A stretch of DNA of 64,000 nucleotides from a virus, in IMG/VR virus record IMGVR_UViG_3300033273_000313, positions 1-64,000 of that record; one strand, written 5' to 3'. Both the position numbers and the translations under genes were made by a program. Below the pieces are notes generated by a model. The model searched no databases. It worked only from the letters and a program-made list of their open reading frames with translations, and had not been told where the DNA came from. Shown here one piece after another: positions 59,129 through 64,000 of the stretch (position 1 is the first letter of the stretch; each line of letters opens with the position of its first letter).

Positions 59129-59663
59129 CTTACTACATTATGCTGAGGTTGAGAACATCTTCACACCAGAACAGTGTGAGGAATACATCAGGATACTCAA
59201 CCAATGTCATTGGAAAGGACACACATGGTATCAGAATGCTGAGAGCAAGTTTCATGAAATAAAAGATTTTGATGTCACATATGATGCTGAAGTACAGAGC
59301 AAGATGAGAAAACCAGTGATGGAAATGCTTGCCAGATATTATGTCAAGCATCGTCCTGGTGGTGATGTTGACTGTGAGTTCTCTGGTGTACGCTTCAACA
59401 AATATAATGAAGGACAATCTATCCGTAAGCATGTAGACCATATTCATAGTCTATTTGATGGTAAAAAGCGTGGTATTCCAGTCATTAGTTTCGTTGGTGT
59501 GTTCAATGATGACTACGAGGGTGGTGATTTTATTCTATGTGGTGAGAAGATGGAACTAAAACAGGGAGATTGTATTATATTTCCCTCTGTCTTCATGTAT
59601 GAGCATGAAGTGACCACTGTTACGAAAGGCACACGATACTCATGGGTCTTATGGTCATGGTGA
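59121..59663 (+). CDS. 2OG-Fe(II) oxygenase-like protein (4 of 5)
   Basis: The 180-residue protein has IRKHVDHIHS (His-x-Asp), FNDDYEGGDFILCGEKMELK, and a distal His in MYEHEVTTV. Arg in GTRYSWVLW should bind 2-oxoglutarate. All core residues are present. It overlaps the preceding membrane protein gene by eight bases. The substrate is unknown. Confidence 0.84.
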   Translation: MTDLLHYAEVENIFTPEQCEEYIRILNQCHWKGHTWYQNAESKFHEIKDFDVTYDAEVQSKMRKPVMEMLARYYVKHRPGGDVDCEFSGVRFNKYNEGQSIRKHVDHIHSLFDGKKRGIPVISFVGVFNDDYEGGDFILCGEKMELKQGDCIIFPSVFMYEHEVTTVTKGTRYSWVLWSW

Positions 59664-59699
59664 TTAGATATGGTATACTACAAGAGTTCGGAGATTAAA

Positions 59700-59969
59700 A
59701 TGACTATTGAAGGACGACCTGAATTTCAAGGGTCAAATGAGTATTGGAAGGCAGAGTATGCCCAGCAACGTAGAGACAGGATGCAAGATGCCATCGATGA
59801 TTATCTTCAAGACGAAGATGTAACAGCACGACGAGCATACGAGGAAATGCTGTTTTGTGTCAATGATGTCATCAAGTATCATAAAAACAATCTTAAGAAA
59901 GCTGAAGAATTGAGGGATCTGATGTTAGGATATCGAAACATCGACCTAAATCTTCCAGAGAGGTATTAA
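59700..59969 (+). CDS. Conserved hypothetical protein, 89 residues
   Basis: The start at 59700 has a GGAG site at ideal spacing; ATG 59670 would add ten residues. It begins MTIEGRPEFQGSNEYWKAEY and is helical and charged (CVNDVIKYHKNNLKKAEELR). Similar short proteins occur in cyanomyoviruses, as I recall. The function is unknown. Confidence 0.68.
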   Translation: MTIEGRPEFQGSNEYWKAEYAQQRRDRMQDAIDDYLQDEDVTARRAYEEMLFCVNDVIKYHKNNLKKAEELRDLMLGYRNIDLNLPERY

Positions 59970-59973
59970 ACTA

Positions 59974-60174
59974 ATGTTTGAATTCGAGTCCCTGCCCGAT
60001 GGATTAAAAGAAGCACTAGCAGAAGATTGTGAAGATTATCTCAATCACCGACACATTCCACTCCATTCACACTCGTATGATAAAATTATTATCCAGGCTC
60101 TCCGTGAAGGATACCAAATGTCTGGATTTGACCGTGGACCCTACTCATCTATTAAAAATGCCTCGCTCGATTGA
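59974..60174 (+). CDS. Small hypothetical protein, 66 residues
   Basis: It begins MFEFESLPDGLKEALAEDCE and contains a His-rich segment (NHRHIPLHSHSYD). It lies four bases after the previous stop and overlaps the next gene by 17 bases. No family is recognised. Confidence 0.6.
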   Translation: MFEFESLPDGLKEALAEDCEDYLNHRHIPLHSHSYDKIIIQALREGYQMSGFDRGPYSSIKNASLD

Positions 60175-60337
60175 TCTCACACTAGACGAAAACGAACTGA
60201 AGTTCCTCATCAATTTGATGTGGTCTACAGATACACATAAGACTAAGACTATGGCAGACCAGCACGACATTATAGACGAGGCGCTCGAAGGACGGTTGGT
60301 CAAGTGTCTAGGTTACTGTGCCCTACAGGATGACTGA
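60158..60337 (+). CDS. Small conserved hypothetical protein, 59 residues
   Basis: I chose ATG 60158; the open frame to 60029 lies wholly inside the previous gene. The sequence starts MPRSIDLTLDENELKFLINL and is helical, ending YCALQDD. After it, 60338-60420 holds no clear gene, although a 34-residue frame (60330-60434) overlaps both neighbours. Confidence 0.6.
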   Translation: MPRSIDLTLDENELKFLINLMWSTDTHKTKTMADQHDIIDEALEGRLVKCLGYCALQDD

Positions 60338-60420
60338 CCTGCTACAATGTAGATTGTTAAGCAAAGACAAATTCAAGAAAATAACTATACTAAGTAGTAT
60401 GGTTGTATTTCGACAGACCT

Positions 60421-60564
60421 ATGACAGATTCTGAAAAGGCAATGGTTGATGAAATGAGTGAGCTTATCAAGGATCAAAACGAAAGGATCCGTGGATATGA
60501 AACGTATATTGAAGAGTTACAACGACAGATGGCAGACATGACCAACAGAGTGTATGATTGTTAA
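60421..60564 (+). CDS. Small coiled-coil protein, 47 residues
   Basis: The ORF begins MTDSEKAMVDEMSELIKDQN and continues with a heptad-like pattern (YETYIEELQRQMADMTNRVY). It fits between its neighbours. A TATACT at 60392-60397 could be a -10 element, but no good -35 is seen. The function is unknown. Confidence 0.5.
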   Translation: MTDSEKAMVDEMSELIKDQNERIRGYETYIEELQRQMADMTNRVYDC

Positions 60565-60636
60565 TGAACACCCCGCTTGAGTTTTATTATGGTTGCTCCA
60601 ATGCCTGAAACAGTTCAACACACCGAGGAAACCGAA

Positions 60637-60834
60637 ATGTATCCCGTAGGCACGGAAGTAATCTACAAAGGAGAGAGAGGCACAGTCAAGTTTTGTGACC
60701 CAGCAACAGGTACGTGTAGTATCTGTGTTAGAGTATTCCCTGACGATCCAGCACGTAATGTGTGCTTGATTGTCTACAAGCATGACCTAGATCATGTGAC
60801 CCCTGTTATTGGAAACCACTCCCGAGGTAATTGA
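60637..60834 (+). CDS. Small SH3/KOW-like protein
   Basis: From ATG 60637, behind GAGGA, it has 65 residues; starts at 60589 or 60601 are possible but lack a ribosome site. YPVGTEVIYKGERGTVKFCD looks like an SH3-like barrel of the KOW type. Its TGA overlaps the next ATG. The function is unknown. Confidence 0.62.
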   Translation: MYPVGTEVIYKGERGTVKFCDPATGTCSICVRVFPDDPARNVCLIVYKHDLDHVTPVIGNHSRGN

Positions 60835-60989
60835 TGAAGTACGCTGTTGTGTACATGAAACAAAAGAAGAAGAAACTTGTTATGGAGCAAGCAGTGTTCT
60901 ATAATCTTGAAGACGCTGCCATGTGGGAGCAGCACATCAACAAAACCCAACACCTTAAGACTGAAATTATTCCTGTATTTGAAGCATGA
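60834..60989 (+). CDS. Small conserved protein, 51 residues
   Basis: The ORF starts at a TGATG overlap and ends at an ATGA overlap, so it is coupled to both neighbours. It begins MKYAVVYMKQKKKKLVMEQA and continues FYNLEDAAMWEQHINKTQHL. I recall very similar short proteins in cyanophages. The function is unknown. Confidence 0.65.
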   Translation: MKYAVVYMKQKKKKLVMEQAVFYNLEDAAMWEQHINKTQHLKTEIIPVFEA

Positions 60990-61114
60990 ACGAATTTGAA
61001 GGCGACATCTTTGGCGATTATCAACTCCGAGAGAGTATTATTCGAGAAATTAGTGAACAAGAATTGTGGGAGACGCCTGAGACCCTACCAGAAGACCTTC
61101 TAGAGGACTTCTGA
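60986..61114 (+). CDS. Small acidic protein, 42 residues
   Basis: It begins MNEFEGDIFGDYQLRESIIR and ends PEDLLEDF. It is highly acidic and starts at an ATGA overlap. A strongly acidic small protein can mimic DNA, but nothing specific supports that here. Confidence 0.5.
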   Translation: MNEFEGDIFGDYQLRESIIREISEQELWETPETLPEDLLEDF

Positions 61115-61141
61115 GGCAACCACCATACGAAGTGTCACACA

Positions 61142-61179
61142 ACCCCTCAGGACGCCCTCCTGGGGGGTTATACTATATT
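61142..61179 (+). promoter_or_regulatory. Hairpin followed by -10-like hexamers
   Basis: ACCCCTCAGGA pairs with TCCTGGGGGGT (61142-61152 and 61158-61168, one G-T pair). No T run follows. TATACT (61169-61174) and TATATT (61174-61179) lie directly after it; no good -35 is visible. It may end the upstream RNA and start the next. Confidence 0.45.
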
Positions 61180-61212
61180 CATACCAAACGAGGCAACCAT
61201 GGGCTGCTGATT

Positions 61213-61362
61213 ATGTTTACTAAAGAAGATCACGAATTCATTGACATGCTGTTCAGCAAACTTACGTGTCTCAAGACCATGGATGTTGACATGATCGACC
61301 TCCATGATGACGATGCTGCTGGTGCTGACGCTATCGAGTGGACAAAACTAGAACTGTCATGA
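61213..61362 (+). CDS. Small acidic protein, 49 residues
   Basis: I chose ATG 61213 (MFTKEDHEFIDMLFSKLTCL), the first ATG after the hairpin and -10-like hexamers. The GTG-opened longer frame would read through the hairpin. The stop overlaps the next start (ATGA). The function is unknown. Confidence 0.5.
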   Translation: MFTKEDHEFIDMLFSKLTCLKTMDVDMIDLHDDDAAGADAIEWTKLELS

Positions 61363-61820
61363 TCTCCCTCCCCAACCCCACCAAGACCCTTTATACTGAA
61401 CTCAGTTCAGACAACGACATGACCACCGCTTCCTTCGCTGACTACGTGGCAACTCAAGACGCTCGTAACCAGATCCAACTCAACGTCCGCAAATACACTC
61501 TCATGCTCTGTGACGCCCTGGAGCAGAACTTCAAGGATCGTAACCACGGCAAGATTGGTCGTTATGATGCTCCTGTCTACAAGTTCGTAATCGAGTCTGG
61601 TCGTAAGTACCACAAGATCATCATGGAGGTTCCCAACCACAATCGTCCTCCCTCTCGTAGCGTCCACGCTTTCGTGGACAAGAAGACTGGTGAAGTTTAC
61701 AAACCAGCATCTTTCAAAGCACCTGCTAAGGGTGTTCGTTTCAACCTGCTCGTTATCAAAGAACGTGAATGGTTGCTCCAGCACGCTGACTGGGCAGGTG
61801 GTTACCTCTACAAGCGTTGA
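61359..61820 (+). CDS. Conserved cyanophage protein, 153 residues
   Basis: The start at 61359 makes an ATGA junction; ATG 61419 (MTTASFADYVATQDARNQIQ) is a plausible shorter start. The body includes LNVRKYTLMLCDALEQNFKD and SRSVHAFVDKKTGEVYKPAS, then WAGGYLYKR at the end. It is well conserved among cyanophages as I recall, without a known function. GC-richer codons, as in gp32, suggest strong expression. Confidence 0.72.
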   Translation: MISLPNPTKTLYTELSSDNDMTTASFADYVATQDARNQIQLNVRKYTLMLCDALEQNFKDRNHGKIGRYDAPVYKFVIESGRKYHKIIMEVPNHNRPPSRSVHAFVDKKTGEVYKPASFKAPAKGVRFNLLVIKEREWLLQHADWAGGYLYKR

Positions 61821-61822
61821 GG

Positions 61823-61851
61823 TTGACAGCAGACGCTTTGTCTGCTAAATT
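61823..61851 (+). promoter_or_regulatory. Sigma70-like promoter with hairpin in the spacer
   Basis: TTGACA (61823-61828) is the perfect -35. After 17 bases comes TAAATT (61846-61851), a 4/6 -10, with TATTAT and TATAGT just beyond. The spacer is an exact hairpin AGCAGAC/GTCTGCT (61828-61834 and 61840-61846). It precedes the operon starting at 61883. Confidence 0.55.
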
Positions 61852-61882
61852 ATTATAGTACACAAATTCTTCTTTCAAAGCA

Positions 61883-62104
61883 ATGGACTCCGAACTGATG
61901 TATGTTGTCGTCAATGGTGAAGCCATTATGATGGAACATGGTCAACTTGTTACGTATCTCGTTGACGAAGACGATGGTACTATTGACTGGACTAGTCAAG
62001 ACACTGTAGATTGGGAAGATATGCTGCCCAATGAGTACAAAATGTACAAAGCAGCAGTTGACTTCATCCAGACGTACACCTTTGACAATGTTTACACCAA
62101 ATGA
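61883..62104 (+). CDS. Small acidic protein, 73 residues
   Basis: It begins MDSELMYVVVNGEAIMMEHG and is acidic in the middle (LVDEDDGTIDWTSQDTVDWE). It is the first gene after the promoter at 61823 and is coupled to the next by ATGA. The function is unknown. Confidence 0.65.
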   Translation: MDSELMYVVVNGEAIMMEHGQLVTYLVDEDDGTIDWTSQDTVDWEDMLPNEYKMYKAAVDFIQTYTFDNVYTK

Positions 62105-62328
62105 AGAAGTTATCTTACATTTCTGATCTGTTCGCTCCCATCGATTATGATGCCACACCAGTACGTGTTTGCCCACGTGCTGATCTTGAACCCGAACAAG
62201 TAAATAAGTTCTGGAGATACCACGGTCGCTTCCCAAATGACTTCGCCCGTGCTATTGTAGAGATCCTGCCAGAGGGTAAGACCTTTGTCAGTTACGATCA
62301 CCTTGCTAACTCGCTTGTAATCAAATGA
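62101..62328 (+). CDS. Small hypothetical protein, 75 residues
   Basis: It begins MKKLSYISDLFAPIDYDATP and contains NKFWRYHGRFPNDFARAIVE. It has ATGA junctions on both sides, marking it as a middle gene of a coupled operon. No family is recognised. Confidence 0.65.
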   Translation: MKKLSYISDLFAPIDYDATPVRVCPRADLEPEQVNKFWRYHGRFPNDFARAIVEILPEGKTFVSYDHLANSLVIK

Positions 62329-62549
62329 ATCCACTTCAACAAGAGCAACAGTCTGTGTCCTACCAAGTTGACACCATCATGGCAAATCGTAATCGCCGCT
62401 TCAAGTGGTTGATGAAGAAAGATCGTGTTCAAGATGCTATCGCTGTTGGTGAGGAGTTCATGGAGTGGATGATGCTCGACCAAGATGATTGTGATGAGGA
62501 AATCCTGTATTTCCGTATTGATGATATTGATGATTTCTTGGAAGCATGA
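62325..62549 (+). CDS. Small hypothetical protein, 74 residues
   Basis: The N-terminal half is basic (MANRNRRFKWLMKKDRVQDA) and the C-terminal half is acidic (LDQDDCDEEILYFRIDDIDD). It is joined by ATGA overlaps to the genes before and after. The function is unknown. Confidence 0.65.
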   Translation: MNPLQQEQQSVSYQVDTIMANRNRRFKWLMKKDRVQDAIAVGEEFMEWMMLDQDDCDEEILYFRIDDIDDFLEA

Positions 62550-63160
62550 AGAAGCATCAAACTATCATTGAACCCAAGTCATGGGCAATCTATGATTCAC
62601 AACTCCCCACGGAGTTGTGTGATGCTATCATCAATCACTTTGCTGATCTTAATCAAGAAGTAGGGACAGCACATGCTCATAAAGGACATCGTAGGTGTGG
62701 TTTGACGTGGACCAATCCAGACACCTGGATTGGTCCATTTTTGTGGAAGTATATACAACAGACTAATGATCGTGTGTTTCAGTATGACATTACTGACACA
62801 CATATGACTGAGATACATCAACTTGAGTATCGCCCTGGTCATTACTATCATTGGCACGTTGATGATAATATCAGTAACATGATTCAGTATGCTCCGCCAC
62901 CATTTGGAGTGGCTAGGCAGAACATCACGGAGTATGTACGGAAACTATCATTCTCACTACAACTTACTGATCCTAGTGAGTATACTGGTGGTGATGTACA
63001 AATCATTGATGATACAGGTGGCAGAGGTATGCTCACTATTCCAAAGGAACGTGGCACTCTGTGTATATTTGACTCTAGAACAAGACATAGAGTTAAACCA
63101 GTCAAGACAGGCAAACGATTTGTGTTGGTTGGTTGGGTATTAGGACCACGTTGGAAGTAA
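62546..63160 (+). CDS. 2OG-Fe(II) oxygenase-like protein (5 of 5)
   Basis: The 204-residue protein has YYHWHVDDNISN (His-x-Asp), TDPSEYTGGDVQIIDD, a distal His in SRTRHRVKPV, and Arg in GKRFVLVGWVLGP. All core residues are present. The pattern is close to PiuC/prolyl-4-hydroxylase-like enzymes of cyanophages. The substrate is unknown. It is coupled to the upstream small genes by ATGA. Confidence 0.85.
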   Translation: MKKHQTIIEPKSWAIYDSQLPTELCDAIINHFADLNQEVGTAHAHKGHRRCGLTWTNPDTWIGPFLWKYIQQTNDRVFQYDITDTHMTEIHQLEYRPGHYYHWHVDDNISNMIQYAPPPFGVARQNITEYVRKLSFSLQLTDPSEYTGGDVQIIDDTGGRGMLTIPKERGTLCIFDSRTRHRVKPVKTGKRFVLVGWVLGPRWK

Positions 63161-63163
63161 CCT

Positions 63164-63841
63164 ATGAAAAACTATGTAATTGGATTGCTCACTGCTCTAT
63201 CACTGGGCACAGCACATGTAGCACTCGCTAATGAGGATAAGATCACCAAAGGTTTCTATAGTATGGATGCCATGGGATGTATGTTACTCCGTGAGTGTAC
63301 AGATGGTGTGGATGAAGTATTCTCTCTGCTTGACATCTCCTCAGAATATGATGACCCAGAGCGTTACACACCAGTAGCACTGGAGTTTAATCGTATGCTG
63401 GCAGCAATGAATGCTGTTGGTAGCAAAGTGTTCCTTGCTGATGAGAAGTATTTCCCCAAGAATCACCGTGGTGTGTACCACACTGTGAGTAACAACATCT
63501 ATCTCAACAGGAGACACATGGATCAACCTCATTATCTAATGAGTGTAATGAGACATGAAGGATGGCATGCAGCACAGGATTGTATGGCAGGTAGTATTAA
63601 AAACTCACTCATTGCTATCATACATAATGAGGAGGATGTTCCTATGATCTGGCGTACACTAGCAGAGCGTACATATCCAGCGAGTGCTGTACCTTGGGAA
63701 GCAGAAGCAGGGTGGGCAGGTAGAACTGAAGGCATGACAATGAAAGCACTAGAATCATGTGCTCGTGGCACAATGTGGACAGATTATGAATTGACACCAC
63801 TCACACGTAAATGGTTAGTTGAAGAGGGTTATATTGACTGA
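63164..63841 (+). CDS. Secreted HExxH metallopeptidase-like protein
   Basis: The 225-residue protein begins with a clear signal peptide (MKNYVIGLLTALSLGTAHVA, cleavage near ALA-NE). The mature part has the zinc motif HEGWH (residues 131-135) within RHEGWHAAQDC. A possible third ligand Glu lies in PWEAEAGWAGR (about 178-184). Several cysteines could form disulphides. It would act in the host periplasm or outside. Its stop overlaps the next start (TGATG). The exact peptidase family is not identified. Confidence 0.72.
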   Translation: MKNYVIGLLTALSLGTAHVALANEDKITKGFYSMDAMGCMLLRECTDGVDEVFSLLDISSEYDDPERYTPVALEFNRMLAAMNAVGSKVFLADEKYFPKNHRGVYHTVSNNIYLNRRHMDQPHYLMSVMRHEGWHAAQDCMAGSIKNSLIAIIHNEEDVPMIWRTLAERTYPASAVPWEAEAGWAGRTEGMTMKALESCARGTMWTDYELTPLTRKWLVEEGYID

Positions 63842-64000
63842 TGTACTACGATACTGTTCACTGCTCCTATGATCTAGGACCTGGATTCTGGGGACACAAC
63901 TTACATACAAAAGAACTATCTCAGACATGTGGGTGCTATTGGATCAGTCCAGCAGGTGAATTGTTTGAAGTAGATTACACTGGTACACAGGTATTCACTG
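63841..64000 (+). CDS. Small conserved cyanophage protein (partial, 3' end outside window)
   Basis: The gene starts at a TGATG overlap with the metallopeptidase and runs off the window after 53 codons. The visible part begins MYYDTVHCSYDLGPGFWGHN and includes YWISPAGELFEVDYTG. I recall short proteins of this kind in cyanomyoviruses; the function is unknown. Confidence 0.65.
   Translation, partial: MYYDTVHCSYDLGPGFWGHNLHTKELSQTCGCYWISPAGELFEVDYTGTQVFT

Overview
The window is a segment of a T4-like myovirus infecting marine cyanobacteria, most likely Synechococcus (a cyanomyovirus). It carries the T4-type virion genes gp4, gp48, gp53, gp54, gp26 and a gp5-like hub, and the T4-type replication and transcription genes rnh, gp32 and gp33. 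Beside them are cyanobacterial-type auxiliary genes: psbD (3' end), cpeT, speD, phoH, thyX and glutaredoxin. Genes are packed almost without gaps, and many pairs share ATGA, TAATG or TGATG junctions.

Layout. 1-8.5 kb (+): psbD end, glutaredoxin, RNase H, small conserved genes, speD, a run of tiny membrane or exported proteins, thyX, phoH, a PD-(D/E)XK nuclease, gp33, a DUF1825 protein, gp32, and three tiny coupled membrane proteins. 8.5-12.4 kb (-): gp53, gp48, an unassigned virion protein and gp4. From 12.4 kb (+): gp54, gp26 and a central tail block. That block holds two related large tail proteins, one with a lysozyme domain and one with an M23 endopeptidase domain, then a gp27-like hub, a gp5-like spike hub with Calx-beta-type repeats, and a separate beta-helix needle. 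26-29 kb: small genes, a second glutaredoxin with an altered active site, cpeT, tRNA-Asp, tRNA-Thr, tRNA-Leu and two 2OG-Fe(II) oxygenases. 29-55 kb: host-recognition genes, consisting of a 3872-residue fibre, two tail-collar proteins, three paralogous adhesins and a 1913-residue adhesin with a C-terminal collar domain. 55-58.3 kb: an operon encoding a DEAH helicase, an HNH nuclease and a Dam-type methylase. 58.3-64 kb: three more 2OG oxygenases, many small coupled genes and a secreted HExxH metallopeptidase.

Regulation seen in sequence. Virion genes are preceded by T4-like late promoter boxes (NATAAATA or CTAAATA). Early or auxiliary blocks begin at sigma70-like promoters, and in five places the -35 hexamer overlaps or abuts an RNA hairpin at the end of the previous transcript. 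These fused end/start elements, the helicase-HNH-Dam operon, the paired murein-hydrolase tail proteins and the five 2OG oxygenases are the most notable points. All functions are assigned by reading motifs and recalling families; no database search was run.
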